Positions 1 to 7,429 of a stretch of 22,492 nucleotides of DNA are shown piece after piece. The DNA comes from an uncultured Christensenellaceae bacterium (GTDB lineage: Bacteria > Bacillota > Clostridia > Christensenellales > Pumilibacteraceae): positions 46,488-68,979 of the forward strand of contig CAJUQF010000001.1 in assembly GCA_910588315.1 (NCBI GenBank). Direction: 5' to 3'. The stretch's first letter is position 1. The number at the start of each line of letters is the position of its first letter. Under the pieces are notes generated by a model. The model was not told where the DNA came from. It saw nothing but the letters and a program-made list of their open reading frames with translations, and did not search any database. The translations under genes were made by a program, and so were the position numbers.

Positions 1-3000
1 AGATTTACCGTATCTTTTTCGCTCGCCGCCATGATCGCCATTTCGTTCCACAGTCCGCCGCCGTTTGCGTCGCCGGAGAGCGAAAGCACGCCCGTTATCA
101 TATAATCCCCGTCGACGTACTCGCCGTTGCTGTCGGTGAGATACATGTACGTTTCGGCGGAAGTGCTTCTTATATCGTAAGTACCGCCGAGCGTATAGTC
201 GTACGTCGCCGTGCCGCTGACCGATATGATGTTGAATTCGTTGTGATGATCGACTATGGCGATAGTCGTATCTTCGGTCAATCTTTTGCAGAACGCCGCA
301 AGGTTTATATTGCTTTCGACCGTGCCGTTAACTTCGACTGCGCAGCCGTTGGGTATTTCGTACACCGCGTTCGGCAACGGCTCGTCGCCGTCGTACAGTC
401 CGAGACCGTAGTACGCTTTATACTGTTTTGCCGTACCCGACACGTCGGTGAAAGTAACGTTTACCGACGAGACCACGGCGTCGTAGTACGCCTTGAGCAC
501 GAGATCGTTGTTCGACGCGTCGCCGGAGAGTATGGAATTTTGCGAAACGGTGTAATTTTCCATCGTGCGCGGCGTGACCGTCACAACAACATCTATTGAG
601 AAAGCATGTTCGGTATCAAACAGTTCGTACTCGCCCGTTTTGGTGTTCTTCTTGTAATGCTCGACAGTGTACGGGTGCATGTCGCGTTCCAAGAGCAGAT
701 CGGTATTGCTTACAAATCCCGCGACCGCCCAGTCGGCATGGTCGCACGCATTGCCGCCTATCGAAAAACTTTCGTCGGCGTAAAGCGTGAGTTCTCTCGC
801 GCCTGCGGGAATGTCTATGTCGAAAATATAATGCTGTTTTACGCGCAGCAGCGCGGACTGTTCGACGAGCTTACCGTCGATAAGCACGTTGAAAATTATC
901 GTACTCGCGTTTGACGACACGTTATCTCTTATTATCTCTTCCCAATCGCAGCCGGCGACCGCTATGAACTTTTTGGCGCCCGACGGTATATCCACCGTTA
1001 TCGTGGACGTCGCATGCGAGCCTATGCCTTTTGCGAACGTCTTGTACGCGAGTGTGAGCGTATTGTTCTCTATCGATTTGTCGCGCTTATTCGTCCCGAA
1101 CCCGCACTCGTCGACCTTCCAATCCATATCGGACACGAACGTATCGACGGTCTTTGTCGACCAATATACAAAGTCCTGCTTTATCTCGGCGTAACATTCG
1201 CCGTCGTACGCAAGATACGCGGCGATCGGCAGATAGTAGCCGCTGTGCAGCGCAGGCACCGTAAACTCGTCGATCGGTACGGCAGTATCGAACGTAGAGT
1301 CTTTCCCTGCCGCGATATACACCGTCGGCTCGTCGAACGGGCTTGCCGTAAAATTGACGTTAAGCCTGTCGCCTGCCGTGACTACCGAACAGGTGTCGTC
1401 CGAAAAATTGATCGTGACCTCGGCGTCCCAATTTGACATACTGCCGAGATTGTACGCGTTTTCGTAACCGAGCATGAGCAGCATACCGACGGCCTGAGCG
1501 CTGCGTTTTGCCGTGGCGCAATACGTGACGAACGTCGTATTTTTATCGGGATAGAGCGCTTCTATCTCGGTCAATATATCCGTGTGTTTGACGTTTATCG
1601 CGCCCGGCAAATGCCTTTGTTCGAACTCTTCCGGCGTGCGTACGTCGATAAGCACGGCGCCGTTTTTTACGAGCGACTTGGCGTGCATCGGTCCGATATT
1701 GCGGTCCGCCGCCGACGGCGTGAACGCCGCGCTCGCCGCCCTTGCAATCGGCACGTTGTTTTTGAGCAAATATACGTCGACCGTGCCGCTCTTTTTGCCT
1801 CCGAGCGCAAACTCCGTCGCGAATTTTTTGCTGCCCGCATATACCCTGATCGTCTTGTACGAAACAAGTTTGCCTGCATTGTCCTTGACCGCGACAACGC
1901 AGTCCGCGTCGGTCTTTGTCGCCACGTCGAACCCGACCGACAGCCTGTCGCCGCTTACGTTAAGCAGCACTTCGCCGACGCCCGTATCTTCTTCGATATT
2001 CTTTATGAGCGATCCGGTCATTTTGAGCGCCGCCGCGCCGTGTGCCGGAAGCGTTACCGTGTATTCGCCGCCTATCGTAATATCCGTGTGCGCCCAAAGA
2101 TCGCGCGCCTCCTCTACCGACGAAAAGCCTACGTCGGCTATGTTCATGGTGATGGTCTGCGGTCTGTTGCTGCGATTGAGAATAGTCACCGCCTTCGTAC
2201 CCGAGCCAGCCGAACCGAGATCTTTCTGCCATATCTCCACAAAGTCGTCGCCGTAGCCTATCGAGCGCGCGACGGTCGCCTGCAGACAGGCAACGTCCTG
2301 ATTTATGTCGATAAGTTCTTTGTTGGAAATTACGGACAGCGAGTCGGCGGAAATATTATTGAGATCGTTACCGAGCAATAACGGCGCGGACATCATGCAC
2401 CACATGGCAAAGTGCGATTTTTCCTCGTCGTAAGTCAGACCGTTGCCCACTTCGAGCATGTCGAGATCGTTTACATGTCCCGGTCCGTGATACTCCGCAA
2501 GGTTTTTGACCTGGTCTATCTCGTACAGCACGGACTCGAACGTATTTGTTATGTCCGCGCCCGTGCGCCAGGAATCGGCGACTTTGGTGACCCATTCGCC
2601 GGGGAATTCCCAACAGCACACGTTGAACACTTTGTCCTTGCCGGTCTCGCGCTCTATGCGCTTTATGACGTTGCTTATTTCGGTGTATCGCGTCTGTCTG
2701 TCGAGTCCCAGTCCGGCGCCGCCGCACCAATCGACCTTTATAAAATCGTAACCCCATTCCACAAAGTACCGCTCGAGATCCTCGTCGTCGTGACCGTAAA
2801 GTCCGACGTTGCGATTGTCGGGGTCGCCTTTCCCTTCACCCGACGCACACGTAAACTCGCCGCCGTCGCTGTAAATGCCCGCTTTGAGTCCGAGCGCGTG
2901 GATCTTATCCGCAAGCGCTTTCATGCCCGACGGGAACCTGTCGGGATGAACGTTTACGAGTCCCGTCTCTTCGTTTCTGCCTTTCTGCCAACCGTCGTCG

Positions 3001-3272
3001 ACATTGACGTAAATATAGCCGAGATCGGCAAGCCCGAGATCGACAAGCCGCTCCGCTTGCGAATATATGCGTTCCTCTGTTATGTCGTTGCTGTATGCGT
3101 TCCAGGACGCCCAGCCCATTAGCGGCGTTTTACGCGCCGGCTCGGCTGTAGGCGTCTCGGCTTTCGGTGATGTATGTTTCATAAAAATAAATCCCGTCAT
3201 CGCCGTTAAGAACAGCGAAAGTATCGTTATGATTATTACAATATTCCGTTTGATCGATCCGAACTTAACCAT
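1..3272 (-). CDS. Secreted GH27 alpha-galactosidase with rhodanese and NPCBM domains (C-terminus beyond window)
   Basis: The frame is open from the ATG at 3272 to the left edge (1,090 codons seen, no stop). Residues 10-31 form a hydrophobic signal peptide or anchor. A GH27 catalytic domain spans about 49-425: MGWASWNAY at its start, DDGWQKGR, nucleophile Asp181 in FIKVDWC, acid/base Asp240 in DSWRTGADI, and SAPLLLGNDL. GH27 enzymes remove terminal alpha-galactose with retention. An Ig-like linker follows, then a rhodanese domain (about 528-617) with LIDVRTPEEFE, HLPGAINV and active-site loop CATAKRS (Cys585), then a second Ig-like linker. An NPCBM module lies at about 704-855 (SDMDW, AKGIGSHATS). 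A MucBP-like segment lies at about 866-931 (YTVEHY to KAYYD). The SD GGAGGTG sits inside the end of the upstream lipoprotein gene, and stop and start overlap as TAATG, so translation is probably coupled. The substrate and the role of the rhodanese are unknown. Confidence 0.93.
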   Translation of the reverse strand, partial: MVKFGSIKRNIVIIITILSLFLTAMTGFIFMKHTSPKAETPTAEPARKTPLMGWASWNAYSNDITEERIYSQAERLVDLGLADLGYIYVNVDDGWQKGRNEETGLVNVHPDRFPSGMKALADKIHALGLKAGIYSDGGEFTCASGEGKGDPDNRNVGLYGHDDEDLERYFVEWGYDFIKVDWCGGAGLGLDRQTRYTEISNVIKRIERETGKDKVFNVCCWEFPGEWVTKVADSWRTGADITNTFESVLYEIDQVKNLAEYHGPGHVNDLDMLEVGNGLTYDEEKSHFAMWCMMSAPLLLGNDLNNISADSLSVISNKELIDINQDVACLQATVARSIGYGDDFVEIWQKDLGSAGSGTKAVTILNRSNRPQTITMNIADVGFSSVEEARDLWAHTDITIGGEYTVTLPAHGAAALKMTGSLIKNIEEDTGVGEVLLNVSGDRLSVGFDVATKTDADCVVAVKDNAGKLVSYKTIRVYAGSKKFATEFALGGKKSGTVDVYLLKNNVPIARAASAAFTPSAADRNIGPMHAKSLVKNGAVLIDVRTPEEFEQRHLPGAINVKHTDILTEIEALYPDKNTTFVTYCATAKRSAQAVGMLLMLGYENAYNLGSMSNWDAEVTINFSDDTCSVVTAGDRLNVNFTASPFDEPTVYIAAGKDSTFDTAVPIDEFTVPALHSGYYLPIAAYLAYDGECYAEIKQDFVYWSTKTVDTFVSDMDWKVDECGFGTNKRDKSIENNTLTLAYKTFAKGIGSHATSTITVDIPSGAKKFIAVAGCDWEEIIRDNVSSNASTIIFNVLIDGKLVEQSALLRVKQHYIFDIDIPAGARELTLYADESFSIGGNACDHADWAVAGFVSNTDLLLERDMHPYTVEHYKKNTKTGEYELFDTEHAFSIDVVVTVTPRTMENYTVSQNSILSGDASNNDLVLKAYYDAVVSSVNVTFTDVSGTAKQYKAYYGLGLYDGDEPLPNAVYEIPNGCAVEVNGTVESNINLAAFCKRLTEDTTIAIVDHHNEFNIISVSGTATYDYTLGGTYDIRSTSAETYMYLTDSNGEYVDGDYMITGVLSLSGDANGGGLWNEMAIMAASEKDTVN

Positions 3273-6091
3273 TATTTCACCTCCGCGGCATACGCATGCT
3301 CTTCGGTTATGACAAATACCCACGCGCCGCCCTGCGGGATATCCGCCGTTATCTCGACTGAAACGTTGCCGTCGCCGTCCGCCGCAGTCTGCGCCATGCC
3401 GAGCGCGCCGCCGTCCGTCCACGTGTAAATATCCGATCTGTTTTGCACTACGAGTATAAACACTTCGCCGCGCGCCGCGACGTCGGCTTCGACCGTTATC
3501 TTCCCGTCGCCGTGCGAAACGTTAACTTTTCCGCCCGCCGGCTCGAAATCATAGTAAACCGCAAATGCCTGCGACGCGCCTATGCTCGCGCCGTCTCCGA
3601 GCGCCTTTACCGTTATGCTCTGTCCGTGCGCAAGCGTTATACCGTCCGCATAATGCTTGAATTCTCCGCCGTCCACGGAATACACGAGCGCAGCGTTTTG
3701 AGCCTGCGTTGCAGTCACTTCGCCGCTTTCCGAAATAACTATCACGGGTTTATCGCGCTTTGTGCTGTCGACGCAAACGAATCCTTCGTCCGCATGGCTA
3801 TCGAGCAATGCGGCTATTTCGCCCATTCTCTCGGCGTATCCGTCGTCGCCCTGTTTCAGCGCACGCATATTCTCGAGCGTAACGTTCATGCCCTGAGCGT
3901 AATATTCGAACAATTCGCTCGCGTTTATGCCGTTGTAAACTACGCGCAAAACGTCGTCTATAAACAGCGCCGCACTGTTTTCCGTGACTGCAAGTTCGAA
4001 CTTGACGTTCATACCGAACCCGAAATCGAATACGTCGTTGACACCGCCGGTAAAATCGAAATCGGTATTTTCGCCGCAAGCCACGGTCATCTTCCCGTCG
4101 TTTTGCATCAAAAGCCCCATACCGTTATCGCCCAAGCGGAACACCGCTCTGCCGTTAAACTCCGCAGAGCCGATATCGACGTTGCCGCTAAGTATAAAGT
4201 CGCGTGTAAGCGGCGCGCCGCCTGCGTATATCTGAGTTTTCCAGTTCGTGTCGTTTGCGTCGCGTTCTATGTCCGCAACTTCGTCGTATTCGACCGTAAA
4301 TTCGTCGAACAGCGTCCTATACTTACACGGATCGCTGAACGCATACAATCCGGCGTAGACTTCGTTACCCGGCAATTTGGATGTGGAATCCGCGCCCGCC
4401 GCGCCGCCGCCCGACGTTGCGTTTTTATCGAACAGTTCGAAAACGTCCACGCGAACTATGCGTTTGCCATTAAGATAAAGGTCGGCAAGCCTGCCGTTGA
4501 GTACGAGTTTGAGTTCACCTTCGAACATGACGTCGCCGCCGCTGTTTAGCCAGCCGCCGTGCGCATTGTACGATCCGAACGTGCCGGGCGTCGATGTATT
4601 GCCAACGGGAACGCGACCCGGAAATCCGTTGTAATCCCTATCGCCGTTAGACCAGGACAACCATATATTATTGCCTTGAGTGATGCCTATATTATAATGT
4701 TTGCCTGTATCACTGCCGTCCACTATATAAAATCCGTGGAACTGCCACTTACCGCCGTACGAGTATATCTTGGTTGTGAGCGTAAGCGTTCCGCGCGACA
4801 CATCGTACGACCTGCTTGTGTCGTAAAGATAGCCGCTCGATATTCCGTTGCCTATGACCGCCGAAACCGTTCCGTCCGCATTGCGGCGCGCCGCGGAAGA
4901 AACAGCATAAAACTCACTGTCGCTTTCTGCGGCGGCGATAAAGTCTTCCGCCCCCGACGATATCTCGAAATTACGCAATTCCATGTTTTGCGCGAATCCG
5001 TCCATGCCGCCGAGCCGAAACTCCAAAGTTCCCGAAGTACCGCTGTTTCGACCTATGTATACATATTTATCGACGCCGTGCGATTTGGCGAAATAATGCG
5101 CCTTATCCCCGTGCAGCGCTACCGCGAAATCTACCGCATCGGTATTTTGCGTAAGCGCGGTGTACATCGAAAGATAGGGTGCGTCCGTCACGCGTTCCAT
5201 GCCCGTCACCGATCCGTCGGACAATATCCTGCACGAGTATTTCCCCATCTTGAACTCGACGAACCTGTCGGCGTCGGACAGCTCAAGTCCTTTATTTAAA
5301 GGCGTGCCGTCCGACGACGAACCGTCCGCACGATTTTTACCCGCGCCAAGTGTCACGAGCGTGAACTTTACCACCTGCTCGGCTTTGATGTCGTCGGTGA
5401 ACTTTATCGCCGCCGCGCCGCTCGACTCGGCGTAATACGAGCATACGAGCGTATCGAAATCGTCGCCCGAGATCTTCATGCCCGATTGTGCGGAAGAAAC
5501 ACTGCCGTTTAGCGGTATATCGTACACCGTCGCCGACGTGACCGTCGCTTTGCCCGTAAAATATCCGCTCTTGCTCGAAGTTATCGACAGCACGGTCTCC
5601 GATTTCGGAACGCGCACTTTAAACGTACCGCCGTCGGCAGTCGCCGCATAGCTTTTTACGTTTGTCGTCACAGTCACTGTCGCTCCCGGTTCGGTAGATA
5701 CCGTATACTCGACGTTCTCATCGGGATCGACGGGAACGTCGGTACCGGAATATGTAATAGGCGTCGAATATGCGCTGTCTTTGTATTTTTTTCCGTCGCC
5801 CTTTGCCTTGACGGATATACTTTGACCTTTTTCGAGCATCACCGACAGCGCGTCGGTAAGCTGCTCTTCGCCGTCCGATATCTTATACGCGTACCCCGAC
5901 GCATGCTCGACGGCGCGCCAGCTCGCATTTCCTTCGCCGTCCACCTCTACTATCGGTACGGCAAGCGTCACGGCTTTATCGGTCGTTCCCGGCTCTGCCT
6001 TGTCCGAGCAACCGACGGCGAACGTCATAAATGCCGCAGCAATGCAACACAATACCGCCCGTATCAGCCGCTTTCTTACTTGAAGAATCAT
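3272..6091 (-). CDS. Large surface lipoprotein, probable glycan-binding partner of the GH27 enzyme
   Basis: This 939-residue protein has a basic N-terminus, a hydrophobic stretch and a lipobox ending AVGC (Cys28), so it should be lipid-anchored on the outer face of the membrane. The start at 6091 is chosen because GGGAGGAG lies just upstream; an in-frame ATG at 6109 would place that site inside the coding region. After the lipobox comes a fibronectin-III-like domain (about 40-115, with WRAVEHASGYAYKI), then a PEGA-like beta segment (about 120-200). Two long beta-rich regions (about 205-400 and 410-620) resemble LamG/concanavalin-type folds, and a third such segment runs at about 620-760. A second Fn3/chitobiase-like domain near 790-860 has the same GQSITVKALGDG phrase as the first domain's GQSISVKAKGDG. 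No catalytic motif is recognised. The gene is first in an operon with the GH27 gene, which suggests glycan capture; that role is inference. Confidence 0.85.
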   Translation of the reverse strand: MILQVRKRLIRAVLCCIAAAFMTFAVGCSDKAEPGTTDKAVTLAVPIVEVDGEGNASWRAVEHASGYAYKISDGEEQLTDALSVMLEKGQSISVKAKGDGKKYKDSAYSTPITYSGTDVPVDPDENVEYTVSTEPGATVTVTTNVKSYAATADGGTFKVRVPKSETVLSITSSKSGYFTGKATVTSATVYDIPLNGSVSSAQSGMKISGDDFDTLVCSYYAESSGAAAIKFTDDIKAEQVVKFTLVTLGAGKNRADGSSSDGTPLNKGLELSDADRFVEFKMGKYSCRILSDGSVTGMERVTDAPYLSMYTALTQNTDAVDFAVALHGDKAHYFAKSHGVDKYVYIGRNSGTSGTLEFRLGGMDGFAQNMELRNFEISSGAEDFIAAAESDSEFYAVSSAARRNADGTVSAVIGNGISSGYLYDTSRSYDVSRGTLTLTTKIYSYGGKWQFHGFYIVDGSDTGKHYNIGITQGNNIWLSWSNGDRDYNGFPGRVPVGNTSTPGTFGSYNAHGGWLNSGGDVMFEGELKLVLNGRLADLYLNGKRIVRVDVFELFDKNATSGGGAAGADSTSKLPGNEVYAGLYAFSDPCKYRTLFDEFTVEYDEVADIERDANDTNWKTQIYAGGAPLTRDFILSGNVDIGSAEFNGRAVFRLGDNGMGLLMQNDGKMTVACGENTDFDFTGGVNDVFDFGFGMNVKFELAVTENSAALFIDDVLRVVYNGINASELFEYYAQGMNVTLENMRALKQGDDGYAERMGEIAALLDSHADEGFVCVDSTKRDKPVIVISESGEVTATQAQNAALVYSVDGGEFKHYADGITLAHGQSITVKALGDGASIGASQAFAVYYDFEPAGGKVNVSHGDGKITVEADVAARGEVFILVVQNRSDIYTWTDGGALGMAQTAADGDGNVSVEITADIPQGGAWVFVITEEHAYAAEVK

Positions 6092-6155
6092 ATTCTCCTC
6101 CCGCTGCAATGTTAAATTCGAAACCGCCGCGCGGCGTTTACGAAATTCCGACTTC

Positions 6156-6184
6156 AGTATAACCTTTTAAAAGTCCGACTTCCA
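6156..6184 (-). promoter_or_regulatory. Possible regulated promoter of the lipoprotein-GH27 operon
   Basis: On the minus strand a TATACT -10 box lies at 6156-6161, but the hexamer 17 bp upstream (6179-6184) is TGGAAG, a very poor -35. Two copies of the 9-bp direct repeat GAAGTCGGA lie at 6174-6182 (over the -35) and 6147-6155 (just past the -10). Further upstream, 6226-6238 holds a perfect 5+3+5 palindrome TCCGTTTAACGGA. A weak -35 with flanking repeats fits a promoter controlled by a DNA-binding protein; no regulator gene adjoins it in the window. Confidence 0.4.
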
Positions 6185-6260
6185 TTGAATTTTTGCACGA
6201 GAACATAGATTTTTTTGTTTTTTTATCCGTTTAACGGAAATTATTTATATTATCACGATA

Positions 6261-6306
6261 AAAAAACAACGGCAAAACGTTATGCGTCGTTTCGTCGTTG
6301 TTTTTT
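6261..6306 (-). terminator. Rho-independent terminator after the toxin-antitoxin pair
   Basis: An inverted repeat with outer arms AAAAAACAACG (6261-6271) and CGTTGTTTTTT (6296-6306) encloses a smaller AAACG/CGTTT pairing. Read on the minus strand, the stem is followed by an uninterrupted run of T, so it should stop transcripts leaving the toxin gene. The mirrored A and T runs may make it work in both directions. Confidence 0.7.
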
Positions 6307-6362
6307 GATTTATTAAATTTACTTACATTATGGGCGCATACGCCGCAATCAAAATAGATTTA

Positions 6363-6677
6363 TTACTTACGATCCTTTGTAATATTACTGCGCTTTTGCA
6401 AACTATGTCCGATTGCGATGATATGTACGGTGTGTGTTTGTTCGTCGATACGAAAAGCTATGATATACTTACCCACCGTCGCTTTACGATACCAATACTT
6501 CCCGAAAGGCGCTTCGGTATACCCATACGGGTTTCTGGCAATTTTATCATACTTTTGTTCGACTTCGTCTAAAAAATTTTTCGTTGCTTGTTTACTTTGT
6601 AAGACGAAAAGCAAATAATCCGAAATACGATGAATATTGCGTTTGGCTCTATTACTTTCGATAATTCTATAAGTCAT
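6363..6677 (-). CDS. RelE/ParE-family toxin
   Basis: This 104-residue basic protein has the layout of the RelE/ParE toxin superfamily. An N-terminal strand (YRIIESNRAKRNI) leads into two helices (RISDYLLFVLQSKQATKNFLDEVEQKYDKI), a NPYGYTEAP turn, then a beta sheet (YWYRKATVGKYIIAFRID, TVHIIAIGHS). RelE-like members cut mRNA in the ribosome and ParE-like members block gyrase; the sequence alone does not decide which. Its ATG overlaps the last 11 bases of the antitoxin gene, the usual antitoxin-first order with translational coupling. A terminator follows, so the pair is a self-contained unit. Confidence 0.85.
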   Translation of the reverse strand: MTYRIIESNRAKRNIHRISDYLLFVLQSKQATKNFLDEVEQKYDKIARNPYGYTEAPFGKYWYRKATVGKYIIAFRIDEQTHTVHIIAIGHSLQKRSNITKDRK

Positions 6678-6834
6678 ATTTTTCCCGTATTTCTCTTAGC
6701 GTTTCGTAAGCGTCATGCCATTCCGCACCCGGACGCAGCATTTCTTCTTCCGCCTCGGCGATTTGTTCAAGCATTTCGTCGCTGAAAATTTGTTTATTCG
6801 TATCGAGTTTTACTGCGGCTGTTTCGTTTTCCAT
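6667..6834 (-). CDS. Antitoxin of the RelE/ParE pair
   Basis: This small acidic protein (about 55 residues from MENETAAVKL) is rich in Glu and Asp, with a predicted helical middle (EMLEQIAEAEEEML) and an EWHDAYETLREIREKYDL tail, as expected for an antitoxin that wraps around a basic toxin. The start at 6834 is preferred because GTGAGG lies 8 bases upstream. The ATG at 6840 is only 2 bases from that site, and a longer frame opening at 6903 would run through the promoter. The family (RelB-like, Phd-like or other) cannot be named from sequence by eye. Antitoxins of this class usually repress their own promoter. Confidence 0.75.
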   Translation of the reverse strand: MENETAAVKLDTNKQIFSDEMLEQIAEAEEEMLRPGAEWHDAYETLREIREKYDL

Positions 6835-6862
6835 GATCATATCCTCACGATATATTTTATGT

Positions 6863-6891
6863 AGTATAGCACGGATTTTGCGTATTGTCAA
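6863..6891 (-). promoter_or_regulatory. Sigma-A promoter of the toxin-antitoxin operon
   Basis: On the minus strand TTGACA (6886-6891) and TATACT (6863-6868) are separated by exactly 17 bp. The -10 lies about 29 bases upstream of the antitoxin ATG. Confidence 0.8.
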
Positions 6892-6957
6892 TAGCCGAGA
6901 CACGCTAAGTCATTCGAGCCGCTTCGGGCGATACGTACGGACAACGCCGCGGCGGTT

Positions 6958-7395
6958 TTATAGGGTTTCCAACAGTTTCAGATACTTTGCGCACTCTTCT
7001 TTCGCGCCGGAAAGATCGTGTTCGGTATAGTTGCCGCACTCTTCTTTTTTCGCGCCCGGCACTTCGGACAATTCTATCGCCGCGGCAAAGCTTTCTACCA
7101 ATAATCTTTTTACCTGCGCCCCGTCAAGCACGACGGTAAGCAGATAAAAACCGGTACGGCAGCCCATCGGACCGAAATATATTATGTTGTCTTTTTTGTT
7201 CGAATTGCGCAACACCGTCGCAAGCATATGTTCGATCGAATGCAATGCGGGTTGAGCGATAAAGTCGCCTGCGTTGGGCTTTTTGAAACGCACGTCCCAA
7301 GTCGTCACGCCGTGCGCGGTTCCCGATTCGTGAAGCCCCGGCATCAGCTTATCGTGATCCTTTTGAAAGGACGGTATTTTGTTCATTTCTTTCAT
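6958..7395 (-). CDS. luxS: S-ribosylhomocysteine lyase LuxS
   Basis: LuxS splits S-ribosylhomocysteine into homocysteine and DPD, the precursor of autoinducer-2, in the activated methyl cycle in the cytosol. The 145 residues are slightly shorter than usual but contain all key elements: the metal ligands His52 and His56 in LHSIEHMLAT, Cys120 in EECGNY, general base Glu55, and catalytic Cys79 in GPMGCRTGFYL. The start at 7395 has GGAG 10 bases upstream; an ATG at 7386 is possible. The gene begins only 34 bp after the second ABC exporter subunit, with no visible promoter between, so it is probably read as the last gene of the marR-exporter operon. No pfs or other methyl-cycle gene is nearby. Confidence 0.97.
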   Translation of the reverse strand: MKEMNKIPSFQKDHDKLMPGLHESGTAHGVTTWDVRFKKPNAGDFIAQPALHSIEHMLATVLRNSNKKDNIIYFGPMGCRTGFYLLTVVLDGAQVKRLLVESFAAAIELSEVPGAKKEECGNYTEHDLSGAKEECAKYLKLLETL

Positions 7396-7429
7396 TAATA
7401 TATATCTCCGTTAATCGATTTGACTAAGC

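Noticed and set aside
6418..6618. Plus-strand frame with an upstream GAAAAGCTATGATATACT-like string
   Set aside because: The string resembles the GH3 promoter, but has no TTGACA at the right distance and lies inside the toxin gene on the other strand; taken as chance.
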